From positions 1-22,324 of the forward strand of contig CAYUEG010000054.1 in assembly GCA_964443245.1 (NCBI GenBank): a stretch of DNA of 22,324 nt, read 5' to 3'. How positions within the stretch are numbered: the stretch's first letter is position 1; the number at the start of each line of letters is the position of its first letter. A model generated the notes under the pieces. That model was not told the DNA's origin. It did no database searches and worked only from the letters and a program-made list of their open reading frames with translations. The position numbers were made by a program, and so were the translations under genes. Below are positions 7,600-15,489 of the stretch, piece after piece. Origin of the DNA: CANJDH01 sp964443245. Its GTDB lineage: Bacteria > Pseudomonadota > Gammaproteobacteria > Burkholderiales > JAEUOS01.

Positions 7600-8292
7600 C
7601 TATACTTCAAGCCATTCCTTGCGCACCGCCTCGTTCCCCTTGAGGTCCGCCGGCGTGCCTTCAAACACGATCTGGCCGTGCCCCATCACGTAGAGCCGGT
7701 TCGAAATATCGAGCGCAATCGCCAGCTTCTGCTCGACCAGCAGCACCGAGACCCCGCGGTTCTTCAACTCCTGCAGGTATTCGGCGACCTGTTCGACGAT
7801 TTTAGGCGCCAAGCCCTCGGTTGGCTCATCGATCATGATCAGGTCCGGATCGCCCATCAGGGTGCGGCACAGCGTCAGCATCTGCTGCTCCCCTCCGGAC
7901 ATCACGCCGGCAGCCGTATGCTGCCGCTCTTTCAGGCGCGGAAACATCTGGTACATGTCATCCGTGGACCAGCGGCCGGCCACCTTGCCCTTCATGCCGA
8001 GGATCAGGTTCTGCTCGACCGTCAGGGTGGGGAAAATGTCGCGGTTCTCGGGCACATAACCCAGGCCCTTGTGGGCAATCTGGTAAGTCTTGCTGCCGAG
8101 CAGCTCTTCATCCTTGAAGCGCACCGAGCCGGTGGCGCTCACCTGCCCCATGATCGCCTTGATGGTGGTGGAACGGCCGACGCCGTTGCGCCCCAGCAGG
8201 CTGACGATTTCGCCCTGGCCGACCGACAGCGAGACGCCATGCAGGATATGGCTCTTGCCGTAGTAGGCGTGCAGGTCGGTCACTTGCAGCAT
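7600..8292 (-). CDS. livF: high-affinity branched-chain amino acid-type ABC transporter, ATPase LivF
   Basis: This cytoplasmic ATPase subunit of 230 residues belongs to the LivF class of hydrophobic-amino-acid-uptake (HAAT) importers. The Walker A loop is GRNGVGRST (residues 34-42), with Arg40 where the catalytic lysine normally sits. The signature is MSGGEQQ (131-137) and Walker B is LIMIDEPTEGLAP (151-163), with the EGLAP ending typical of LivF. The ATG lies two bases after the livG stop, with GGAG inside the end of livG, so translational coupling is likely. It is the last transporter gene before the beta-oxidation genes. Transport of short carboxylates or aromatic acids rather than leucine is possible for HAAT systems in such a context. 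Confidence 0.94.
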   Translation of the reverse strand: MLQVTDLHAYYGKSHILHGVSLSVGQGEIVSLLGRNGVGRSTTIKAIMGQVSATGSVRFKDEELLGSKTYQIAHKGLGYVPENRDIFPTLTVEQNLILGMKGKVAGRWSTDDMYQMFPRLKERQHTAAGVMSGGEQQMLTLCRTLMGDPDLIMIDEPTEGLAPKIVEQVAEYLQELKNRGVSVLLVEQKLAIALDISNRLYVMGHGQIVFEGTPADLKGNEAVRKEWLEV

Positions 8293-8294
8293 GG

Positions 8295-9098
8295 TCAGTG
8301 CGCTCCGGCTTCGGCGTTCTGGCTCATCGATGTGCCCAGATAGGCTTCCTGCACCGCCGCGTTGCCACGAATTTTCTCGGGCACGTCGGTGGCGATCACT
8401 TCGCCATACACCAGCACCGAAATGCGGTCGGCCAGGCCAAACACCACGCTCATGTCATGCTCGACCATGATCAGCGTCTTGCCGACGGTCACCTTGCGAA
8501 TCAGTTCCACCGCCTGGTCGGATTCGGAGCGGCTCATGCCCGCGGTGGGCTCGTCGAGCAGGATCACGTCGGCCCCGCCGGCGATGGTGATGCCGATTTC
8601 GAGGGCACGCTGTTCCGCATAGGTGAGCAGCCCGGCCTTGACCTCGCGCCGGCGCGCCAGGCCGATCAGCTCCAGAATTTCTTCGGCGCGCTGGTTGGCA
8701 TCCTTCAGCGCCGACAGCGCCTTCCAGAACGCATACCTGTAGCCCAGCGGGTACAGCACCGCACAGCGGATGTTCTCGAACACCGAGAGGTTGGCAAAGA
8801 TGTTGGTGATCTGGAAGCTGCGTGCCAGCCCCTTGCGGTTGATCTCGAACGGTTTCAACCCGGCCAGATCCTGGCCATTGAGCAGGATCGAGCCGGAAGA
8901 GACGCCGAAACGCCCGCTGATGAGGTTGAACAGGGTGGACTTGCCCGCCCCGTTCGGGCCGATCACCGCGTGCCGCTCGCCCCGGTGCACGGCCAGGTTC
9001 ACCCCGCGAATGATCTGCGTGTTGCCAAACGATTTGCGCACGTCGCGCAGCTCGATGGCGGCCAAGGCCGTCACGGACGATGCGGCTGCGGCACTCAT
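8295..9098 (-). CDS. livG: high-affinity branched-chain amino acid-type ABC transporter, ATPase LivG
   Basis: The second ATPase subunit has 267 residues. Walker A is the standard GPNGAGKST (47-55, with Lys53 present). The signature is LTYAEQR (158-164), the LivG form of the ABC signature with alanine in place of the usual glycine. Walker B is VILLDEPTAGMS (178-189), and the switch histidine lies in MVEHDM. The frame is open about 40 codons further upstream, but that part overlaps livM. The ATG at 9098 forms an ATGA overlap with the livM stop, and GGAG lies ten bases before it. In HAAT importers LivG pairs with LivF. Here LivG has the intact Walker lysine and LivF does not, so the two ATP sites may be unequal. 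Confidence 0.94.
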   Translation of the reverse strand: MSAAAASSVTALAAIELRDVRKSFGNTQIIRGVNLAVHRGERHAVIGPNGAGKSTLFNLISGRFGVSSGSILLNGQDLAGLKPFEINRKGLARSFQITNIFANLSVFENIRCAVLYPLGYRYAFWKALSALKDANQRAEEILELIGLARRREVKAGLLTYAEQRALEIGITIAGGADVILLDEPTAGMSRSESDQAVELIRKVTVGKTLIMVEHDMSVVFGLADRISVLVYGEVIATDVPEKIRGNAAVQEAYLGTSMSQNAEAGAH

Positions 9099-10381
9099 GT
9101 GGTCTGGCTCCGGATGATGTCGCCCATGATCGCGTCCCAGTGCCGGGTGACGGCGCGCTGCGCAAACACCAGCAGCGTGGCGCCCGCGGCGCCCATGGCG
9201 GCCACCGCGAGCCACGGCCCGGCGCTGGCAATGTCGACCTGCATGCCGAAAAAGGCCTTGCTGGTGCCGGAAGCGGCCTCAAGGGAGAGGTGGTAGATCA
9301 TCTCGACGGCGAATACCACGGCCGCCAGCAGCGTCAGGCCGGCCACCGCCGCCAGGCAGTAGGACGGCAAGATCTCGCCGAAACGCTTCGCCTTGATGAT
9401 CGGGAACTGCATCATGATCAGCGTGGCCACGCCACCCGGGCAGTACATCACCATCAACACGAAGAACATGCCCAGGTAGAGCAGCCAGGCCTTGGTGATG
9501 GTGGCCAGCACCACCACGAACAGCCCGAACAGCACCGCACCGATCAGCGGGCCGAAGAAAAACGGCACGCCGCCGATGAAGGTGAACAGCAGCAGCGAGC
9601 CGGAGCGGACGGCGCCGACGTTCTCGGAGCTGACAATCTCGAAGTTGATCGCCCCCAGCCCGCCCGAGACCCCGGCAAAGAAGCCGGAAATGATCAGCAC
9701 CAGGAAGCGCACGCGCTGGGTTTCGTAGCCGATGAATTCGACCCGCTCCGGGTTGTCGCGTACGGCGTTGGCGATGCGCCCCAGCGGCGTGTGTGTGAAA
9801 GCGTACATCGCGGCGGTACAGAAAAAGAGCCAGACCGCCACCAGGTAATACACCTGGATTTGCGGGCCGTAGGTCACCGAGGGGAACAAGCCAAGGAACG
9901 GCGCGCCTGCCACGCGGTTGCTGGAAATGCCGCCTTCGCCGCCAAAGAAGCCCGGGAACATGGAAGACATGGCAAACACCAGCTCGCCAATGCCCAGCGT
10001 GATCATGGCAAAGGGCGTACCGGATTTCTTGGTGGTGACATAGCCGAACAGCACGCCGAAGAAGGCACCGGCGATCCCGCCGACCAGCGGCAAAAGCGAG
10101 ACCGGAAACCACACGCTGCCCTTGCCAATCATGTTGAGCAGGTGAATCGCAAAATAGGCCCCCAGGCCGGCATAGACCGCATGGCCAAACGAGAGCATGC
10201 CGCTTTGCCCGAGCAGCATGTTGTAGGAGAGCGCGGCGATCATGAAGCTGCCGACCTGGCACATCAGGGTCAGCGCAAAACCCTGCTTGAAGATCAGCGG
10301 CAGCACCGCCAGCGTGAGGGCGAAGCCGCCCCAGATCAGCCAGCGCGCCAGGTTGAAGGGTCGGGCAGCGGCAGTCGTCAT
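9095..10381 (-). CDS. livM: branched-chain amino acid-type ABC transporter permease LivM
   Basis: This inner-membrane permease has 428 residues, at the long end for LivM. It has roughly nine to ten hydrophobic segments and the family block SYNMLLGQSGMLSFGHAVYAGLGAY near residues 52-76. The characteristic cytoplasmic loop GRIANAVRDNPERVEFIGY lies in the middle, followed by GFFAGVSGGLGA. After the last family segment there is an extra hydrophobic stretch and a short charged tail, which accounts for the length. A long open frame continues upstream but runs through livH in another frame. The ATG at 10381 overlaps the livH stop by one base (TGATG), and GGAGGGG lies just upstream. With LivH it would form the membrane channel. 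Confidence 0.94.
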   Translation of the reverse strand: MTTAAARPFNLARWLIWGGFALTLAVLPLIFKQGFALTLMCQVGSFMIAALSYNMLLGQSGMLSFGHAVYAGLGAYFAIHLLNMIGKGSVWFPVSLLPLVGGIAGAFFGVLFGYVTTKKSGTPFAMITLGIGELVFAMSSMFPGFFGGEGGISSNRVAGAPFLGLFPSVTYGPQIQVYYLVAVWLFFCTAAMYAFTHTPLGRIANAVRDNPERVEFIGYETQRVRFLVLIISGFFAGVSGGLGAINFEIVSSENVGAVRSGSLLLFTFIGGVPFFFGPLIGAVLFGLFVVVLATITKAWLLYLGMFFVLMVMYCPGGVATLIMMQFPIIKAKRFGEILPSYCLAAVAGLTLLAAVVFAVEMIYHLSLEAASGTSKAFFGMQVDIASAGPWLAVAAMGAAGATLLVFAQRAVTRHWDAIMGDIIRSQTT

Positions 10382-11328
10382 CACCCCTCCCGCGTGCCCA
10401 TCAGGCCGCGCGGCCGGAAGATCAGGATCAGGATCAGGAGCACGTAAGGCAGGATCGGTGCCACCTGGGCAATGGTGAGCTTCCAGACCGAGAACAGGGG
10501 CGCATCCGGCGTGATCGTCATGCCCAGCGCCTTGAAGAACGTCACCACCGAATAATCCATCGCCACGGCAAAGGTCTGCACCACGCCGATCAGGAGGGAG
10601 GCGACAAACGCCCCCGCCAGCGAGCCCATGCCGCCGACCACCGCCACCACGAACACGATCGAGCCGACCGCCGCCGCCATGCCCGGCTCGGTCACGAAGG
10701 CGTTGCCGCCGATCACACCGGCCAGGCCAGCCAGTGCGCAGCCACCGCCGAACACCAGCATGAACACACGCGGCACGTTGTGGCCGAGCGCCTCGACCGT
10801 ATCGGGATGGGTCAGCGAAGCCTGGATCACCAGGCCGATGCGCGTGCGCGTGAGCAGGAGGAAGATCGCCAGCAGCATCAGGATCGCCACCAGCATCATG
10901 AAGCCCTTGTACATCGGGAAGGTGGTCGTGTAGAGCGTGAACAGCGAACCATCGAGCTGGGCCGGAATCTTGTAATCCACCGAGGAGCGGCCCCAGATCA
11001 GGTGTACCGCTTCTTCGATCAGATAGGCGAGCCCGAAGGTCAGCAGCAATTCGGGGACATGGCCGAACTTGTGCACCCGCCGCAGCATGAAGCGCTCGAC
11101 CAGCGCCCCCATCAGCCCGACCAGCAGCGGCGCGATCAGGAGGGCCGGCCAGAAGCCGACCCACTGGCTGATCTGGTACGCAAAGTACGCGCCCAGCATG
11201 TAGAAGCTGGCGTGCGCAAAATTGAGCACGCCCATCATGGAAAAAATCAGCGTCAGCCCCGAGGACAGCATGAACAGCAGCAATCCGTAGGAAATGCCGT
11301 TCAAAAGCGAGATCAGGAAAAATTCCAT
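10381..11328 (-). CDS. livH: branched-chain amino acid-type ABC transporter permease LivH
   Basis: This inner-membrane permease of 315 residues starts with the canonical LivH opening (LLNGISYGLLLFMLSSGLTLIFSMMGVLNFAHASFYM split across two membrane segments). It has about eight hydrophobic segments, the GLVIQASLTHPDTVEALGHNV cytoplasmic loop, and GGMGSLAGAFVASLLIG near residue 235. The C-terminus ends in FRPRGLMG, usual for the family. It starts at the ATG at 11328, 24 bases from the N gap, and only weak ribosome-binding sequence is visible. Its stop overlaps the livM start by one base. The distance to livK cannot be measured because of the gap, but the order K-H-M-G-F on one strand supports one transporter. 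Confidence 0.94.
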   Translation of the reverse strand: MEFFLISLLNGISYGLLLFMLSSGLTLIFSMMGVLNFAHASFYMLGAYFAYQISQWVGFWPALLIAPLLVGLMGALVERFMLRRVHKFGHVPELLLTFGLAYLIEEAVHLIWGRSSVDYKIPAQLDGSLFTLYTTTFPMYKGFMMLVAILMLLAIFLLLTRTRIGLVIQASLTHPDTVEALGHNVPRVFMLVFGGGCALAGLAGVIGGNAFVTEPGMAAAVGSIVFVVAVVGGMGSLAGAFVASLLIGVVQTFAVAMDYSVVTFFKALGMTITPDAPLFSVWKLTIAQVAPILPYVLLILILIFRPRGLMGTREG

Positions 11329-11352
11329 GCTGCCGGGATCGCGAGGGTCAAG

Positions 11353-11452
11353 NNNNNNNNNNNNNNNNNNNNNNNNNNNNNNNNNNNNNNNNNNNNNNNN
11401 NNNNNNNNNNNNNNNNNNNNNNNNNNNNNNNNNNNNNNNNNNNNNNNNNNNN
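11353..11452. other. assembly gap (100 N) between livK-like and livH
   Basis: Exactly 100 unknown bases between the binding-protein stop (11506) and livH (start 11328). Any repeat, terminator or extra gene here cannot be seen, and the true length may differ from 100. Confidence 0.98.
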
Positions 11453-11505
11453 AAAGGCGCGCCCTGCCTGCCTGGGGCGCGCCTGTCCGGTGTGCGTCGG
11501 GCTGC

Positions 11506-12780
11506 CTAGGGCTTCGGCGGGCGCTTCATCTGGCAGGACGTCGGTTGCGCCACCACGAAGGACTCCAGGCGTGCATCGGTCTTGAAGCCCAGGCCGGTGC
11601 CCTCCTGATCGTACTTCACCGTCTTGTCGCCACCGGCCTGCGGCTTGCCGTCCTTGACGGCCGCCTTGACGATGGTCGAGATGTACATCGGGTTGATGAT
11701 CTGGTGATCGGTGGCTCGCATCTCCACTTCGCCGGTGTCCGATTCGAACTTCATGCCCTCGAGGGCGTAGGCCAGATGCAGCGGGTCGGTCGATTTCGCC
11801 TTCTTGGCCGCTTCCGCCAGCATGTACATCATCGTGTTGACGCGCAGGTAGTAGAAATCGATCTTGTGCTTCTTCTCGAACTCGTTGGCAAACTTCTCGG
11901 TCTTGTTCGGGCTGATGTTGGCGTGCCATTCGGTGATCTGCTTGACCTTGCCGGCCGCCGCTTCGCCCATCGCGGTGGGGGTGCCCAGGCCGCCGGCGTA
12001 GTAGGTGTAGAAATCGCCGTTGTAGTTGGCGTCCTTGGCGGCCTTGATCAGGAGCGACATGTCGTTGCCCCAGTTGCCGGTGATCACGATGTCGGCGTTG
12101 GCGGCCTTCATCTTGGCCACGTAGGGCGCGAAATCGCGCACCTGGCCGAGCGGATGCAGGTCGTCGCCGACGATCTGGATGTCGGGGCGCTTGCGCGCCA
12201 GAAGCTCCTTGGCGATGCGCGAATTCTGCTGGCCAAAGGCATAGTTCTGGTGGATCAGGTAGACGCGCTTGATCTTCTGGTCCTTGGCGATGAAGGTGGT
12301 CAGCGCCTCCATCTTCATGTCGGCATTGACGTCAAAGCGGAAATGCCAGAAGTTGCATTTGCTGTTGGTCAGGTCCGGATCGATCGCCGCGTAGTTCAGA
12401 TACAGCACGGACTGGTTGGGCGAGCGCTCGTTGTGCTTGGCCACCGCGTCGGAAATCGCCAGCGCCGCGCCGGAGCCATTGCCCTGCGTGACGATGCGGA
12501 TGCCGCGGTCGATGGCCACCTTGAGCTGGTTCAGGCTTTCCTGGGGCGTGCCCTTGTTGTCCAGCGGCACCACTTCGAACTTCGGCCCGCCGGCAAGATT
12601 GCGCGCGTTGATGTCCTCGATGACGAACTGGAACTGCTTCAGGCCGGCCTCGCCGACATTGGCGAACGGCCCGGAGAGCGGATCGATGTAGCCGATCCGT
12701 ACAGTCTGCGCCGTGGCACCGGAGGGTGCAGCAAGGGTAATGACGGCGAGCGAAGCTGCCGCAATGAGATGCTTGAACAT
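11506..12780 (-). CDS. periplasmic substrate-binding protein of the Liv/HAAT transporter
   Basis: This 424-residue type I periplasmic binding protein captures the transporter's ligand. A Sec signal peptide ends near ATA at residue 24. The mature part begins QTVRIGYIDPLSGPFANVG, the family's opening. GNGSGAALAISDAV, the cross-over stretch around YAFGQQNSRIAKELL, and GNWGNDMSLLIKAAKDA follow. Two cysteines lie in NSKCNFW and in the last residues, where they could form a disulfide. The start ATG has AGGAG seven bases upstream. It is the first gene of the minus-strand cluster and is separated from a divergent oxidoreductase gene by 91 bases. It belongs to the branched-chain-amino-acid/aromatic-acid binding group. 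The ligand is not predictable from the sequence alone. Confidence 0.92.
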   Translation of the reverse strand: MFKHLIAAASLAVITLAAPSGATAQTVRIGYIDPLSGPFANVGEAGLKQFQFVIEDINARNLAGGPKFEVVPLDNKGTPQESLNQLKVAIDRGIRIVTQGNGSGAALAISDAVAKHNERSPNQSVLYLNYAAIDPDLTNSKCNFWHFRFDVNADMKMEALTTFIAKDQKIKRVYLIHQNYAFGQQNSRIAKELLARKRPDIQIVGDDLHPLGQVRDFAPYVAKMKAANADIVITGNWGNDMSLLIKAAKDANYNGDFYTYYAGGLGTPTAMGEAAAGKVKQITEWHANISPNKTEKFANEFEKKHKIDFYYLRVNTMMYMLAEAAKKAKSTDPLHLAYALEGMKFESDTGEVEMRATDHQIINPMYISTIVKAAVKDGKPQAGGDKTVKYDQEGTGLGFKTDARLESFVVAQPTSCQMKRPPKP

Positions 12781-12809
12781 TGTCTCTCTCCTCTTCTTTC
12801 GAAGGAATG

Positions 12810-12840
12810 ATGGGAATTGTTTTACTTGTTATATTCCCAT
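12810..12840. promoter_or_regulatory. inverted repeat in the divergent livK / oxidoreductase promoter region
   Basis: Perfect 8-bp arms ATGGGAAT (12810-12817) and ATTCCCAT (12833-12840) are separated by 15 bases. They sit in the only strongly A+T-rich intergenic stretch of the catabolic region. A minus-strand -10-like TATAAC (12833-12828) and a plus-strand -10-like TCTAAT (12841-12846, with TTGTTT at 12817-12822) overlap or touch it. It is therefore a plausible operator for both genes. A transcript hairpin in the livK leader is an alternative. Confidence 0.45.
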
Positions 12841-12871
12841 TCTAATTTAAAACCATGGAGCAACGATTGCG

Positions 12872-13849
12872 ATGAAAGCCTGGGTGGTCAGACAGTGGTG
12901 CGAACCCCGCGAGATGCAGTTTGAAGAGCTGCCCACGCCCGAACCGGGCCCCGGCCAGGTGCGCGTCAAGGTGGAGGCGGCAGCACTCAACTTTCTCGAT
13001 ACGCTGATCATCAAGGGGCAATATCAGGTCAAGCCGCCCTTCCCCTTCACGCCGGGGGTCGAGGTGGCAGGCACGGTCGAGGCGGCCGGGGAAGGCAGCC
13101 GCTTCAAGCCCGGCATGCGCGTGTGCGGCAACATCCAGACCGGCGGCTACGCCACCCACGCCATCCTGCCCGATGCCTCGGTGGCGCCGATTCCGGACAA
13201 CCTGAGTTTTGCCGAAGGCTCGGCCCTGCCGATCGTCTATCCCACCGCGCACCAGTGCCTGAAGGATGCCGGCCGTCTGCAGCCCGGCGAAACCGTGCTG
13301 GTCCATGCCGGTGCCGGTGGCGTCGGCCTGGCGGCGATCCAGCTGGCGCGCGCCTGGGGCGCCGGCAAGATTCTCGCCACCGCCGGCGGTGCGACCAAAC
13401 TCAAGGTATGCCTCGACGCCGGCGCCGATGCGGCGTTTGACTACGGCACGGACGCCTGGGTCGATCAGGTCAAGGAGGCCACCGGCGGCAAAGGCGCCGA
13501 CATCATCATCGACATGGTGGGCGGCCGCGTCGCCGAACAATCGCTGCGCGTACTCAACTGGCGTGGCCGCTTCATCGTGGTCGGTTTTGCCGGCGGCACG
13601 ATTCCCAACCTGCCGGCCAATCGCCTGCTGCTCAAGGCCGCCAGTGCCATCGGCGTATTCTGGGGCGAATGCTCCAAGCGTGAGCCGAAGACCGCCCAGG
13701 CAGTGTTTCAGGACCTCTTCGGCCTGCTGGCCGCCGGCAAGATCAAGCCGGTGGTGACCAACACCTACAAGCTTTCCAACGCCCCCCAGGCCATGATCGA
13801 CCTGGCCACCCGCAAGACCTGGGGCAAGGTGGTGCTGGTGCCGGACTGA
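12872..13849 (+). CDS. NADPH:quinone oxidoreductase family protein (zinc-independent MDR)
   Basis: This medium-chain reductase of 325 residues lacks the zinc-binding cysteines of alcohol dehydrogenases. It has AALNFLDTLIIKGQYQ (36-52), PGVEVAGTV (61-69), the nucleotide-binding stretch AGAGGVGLAAIQLA (146-159), and GGRVAEQSLRVLNWRGRFIVVGFAGG in the second half. These place it with the quinone/acryloyl-CoA reductase group. It would reduce quinones or activated double bonds in the cytosol with NADPH. The ATG at 12872 has GGAG eleven bases upstream. It is transcribed away from the liv genes and may share their control. A strong terminator follows. Acryloyl- or enoyl-CoA reductase activity would fit the neighbouring CoA-ester genes but is inferred. 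Confidence 0.92.
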   Translation: MKAWVVRQWCEPREMQFEELPTPEPGPGQVRVKVEAAALNFLDTLIIKGQYQVKPPFPFTPGVEVAGTVEAAGEGSRFKPGMRVCGNIQTGGYATHAILPDASVAPIPDNLSFAEGSALPIVYPTAHQCLKDAGRLQPGETVLVHAGAGGVGLAAIQLARAWGAGKILATAGGATKLKVCLDAGADAAFDYGTDAWVDQVKEATGGKGADIIIDMVGGRVAEQSLRVLNWRGRFIVVGFAGGTIPNLPANRLLLKAASAIGVFWGECSKREPKTAQAVFQDLFGLLAAGKIKPVVTNTYKLSNAPQAMIDLATRKTWGKVVLVPD

Positions 13850-13878
13850 ACCAGGCGAGCCCGTCTTTCCCAGACGAA

Positions 13879-13908
13879 AAAAAGGCGCCGGAACACCGGC
13901 GCCTTTTT
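13879..13908. terminator. bidirectional intrinsic terminator
   Basis: Stem GGCGCCGG (13884-13891) pairs with CCGGCGCC (13896-13903) around loop AACA. It is flanked by AAAAA (13879-13883) and TTTTT (13904-13908), so it has a U-tract in either direction. It lies between the convergent oxidoreductase (stop 13849) and metallohydrolase (stop 13928) and can end both transcripts. Confidence 0.92.
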
Positions 13909-13927
13909 CATGCGATGCCGCTCCGAC

Positions 13928-15400
13928 TCAGGGTTTGCGGCTGGCCGTGGTGTACAGCTCGGCCACCGGCACGATCCGCCCATGCAGTGGCAGGATGCGT
14001 TCGACCGCCAGTTTCTTCTGCTCGATGTTGTCGATCAGGTTGACGTTGTTGCCGTTCGGCGTCGCCGGCGGCTTGCTGCCGGGTGGCAGCGGCGTATAGG
14101 CATCGGCCTGGATCAGCAGCTTCTCTTTCGGCAGATAAACCATGTTGAAGCCGCTGGCATGCACACCGCCCTCGATCGGATACACCTCGACGGTGCGCGC
14201 ACCATCGTTGAAGACATGCTTTTTGGGGTCCAGACCCAAGACCCTGGTGGATTTTTTGGATTGGGCAAGCAGGTCGGATTTGATCCGGTTCGGGTTGGCC
14301 AGGGCCTTGTCGAAAAAGCCCTTTGCGTTGCCGCTGACGACCACTGTCGCGCCCTGCGCGGCGGCAGTGCGCAGGCCACCGGCGTGGTCAAAGTGGTGAT
14401 GGGAGGCGATCACATAACGCACCGGTTTGGCCGGATTGAGTTTCTTCACCTCGTCCAGCACAGCCGTGGTACGGCCGTCGTAGAGCGGCGCCTCGACCAG
14501 GATGAAATGGTCTTTCATCTCGATCGCCACGCTGTTGTGCGAACCGCCGGCGATGAACCAGACGCCGTCTGCGGCCTTCTCGCTGGTGGCGCGCTCGCCG
14601 GCCGTCTTGATATTGTCAGGCACGGTGATGCCGCTAGGTTGATTCACCTCGACGTTGCCGACGCCGAAGTCCATCAGCACATTGGCACCGTGGGTCTGGG
14701 TGATGCGCTCGGGAAACTTCACGGCACCGTGGTCGCGATAGCTTGAATAGGCCGTCACCATGGCAATGTCACCCAGAACCGGGTGCGGCAGCTTCGATTC
14801 CACGCGCTCGACCAGATAGTCCTCGTTGATCAGGGCGGTGGCCGAATAGCGCCCCGGTTCGGTGAACGAGACGGCTGCGAGGGACTTGCCCTTTTCTGTG
14901 CGAAAGGTCAGCGTGGCCTTGTTCTTGATGGCTGCCTTGATCACACCATGCGGCGATGTCCACAGGTCGTGGATGCGGCCATCCAGCGCCACGCCGGCAA
15001 AACCATAGGCGTTGGGGCCGGTCTGGTTCCAGGCGGTGTTCCCTTGCAGGAACACCGTGGCACGCTGCTCGCCGCCGCCCATCAGCGGAACCGCGCCGCC
15101 GCCGAACGGCTCGGTACGGCTGCGCGCGAATTCCTCGCGCAAGGACGCGGTTTCATAATCCATCGTGCGCACAAAGCGCGAGTAAGCCAGCTTGGGCCAG
15201 GTCAATTCAGGCTTGAAGGACTGACCGAAGGTGGCGCCGGTGCCCGACGCCGAAAAGCGCAGGGTCTTCACTTCTGCCGCCCCCATGGCGCGCTCGGCGC
15301 GGCGCAAAAGGGCTTCGGCGTCGTCGGCTGCGATGGCCGCACCGCTCAACCCTACGGCCAGGGCAACGCCCAGTGAAACGCCGGTCAATCTGAATGTCAT
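13928..15400 (-). CDS. exported metallo-beta-lactamase-fold hydrolase with N-terminal extension
   Basis: The product has 490 residues. A signal peptide ends near AIA at about residue 24. Residues 25-270 form a beta-rich part (ALLRRAERAMGAAEVKTLRFSASGTG at its head) that resembles the lipoprotein-carrier (LolA-like) style of fold. That resemblance is inference. The MBL domain follows: HHHFDH (334-339, the HxHxDH zinc motif), His414 in VHASGF, Asp433 in QADAYTP, and a late His in LPLHGRIVP. It is thus a probable two-metal periplasmic hydrolase. The frame has 14 upstream codons, but GAGGAG just before the ATG at 15400 decides the start. It faces the quinone oxidoreductase across a terminator and follows the solute-binding lipoprotein by about 90 bases. 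The substrate is unknown. Confidence 0.85.
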   Translation of the reverse strand: MTFRLTGVSLGVALAVGLSGAAIAADDAEALLRRAERAMGAAEVKTLRFSASGTGATFGQSFKPELTWPKLAYSRFVRTMDYETASLREEFARSRTEPFGGGAVPLMGGGEQRATVFLQGNTAWNQTGPNAYGFAGVALDGRIHDLWTSPHGVIKAAIKNKATLTFRTEKGKSLAAVSFTEPGRYSATALINEDYLVERVESKLPHPVLGDIAMVTAYSSYRDHGAVKFPERITQTHGANVLMDFGVGNVEVNQPSGITVPDNIKTAGERATSEKAADGVWFIAGGSHNSVAIEMKDHFILVEAPLYDGRTTAVLDEVKKLNPAKPVRYVIASHHHFDHAGGLRTAAAQGATVVVSGNAKGFFDKALANPNRIKSDLLAQSKKSTRVLGLDPKKHVFNDGARTVEVYPIEGGVHASGFNMVYLPKEKLLIQADAYTPLPPGSKPPATPNGNNVNLIDNIEQKKLAVERILPLHGRIVPVAELYTTASRKP

Positions 15401-15489
15401 GTCTTCGCTCCTCGTGAGCCCAGGATGGGCGGTATTGGACAACAGGTGATCAACAGCCTGCGGTACACAGGTATTCCCGCTTGCGCGCG

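Noticed and set aside
9095..11164. LivM as a 689-residue fusion protein
   Set aside because: The extra N-terminal part reads livH in a wrong frame. The true start at 10381 has a strong ribosome binding site and the family's N-terminus.
10780..12810. Plus-strand open frame across livH, the N gap and livK
   Set aside because: It depends on translating through 100 N and is antisense to well-supported genes.
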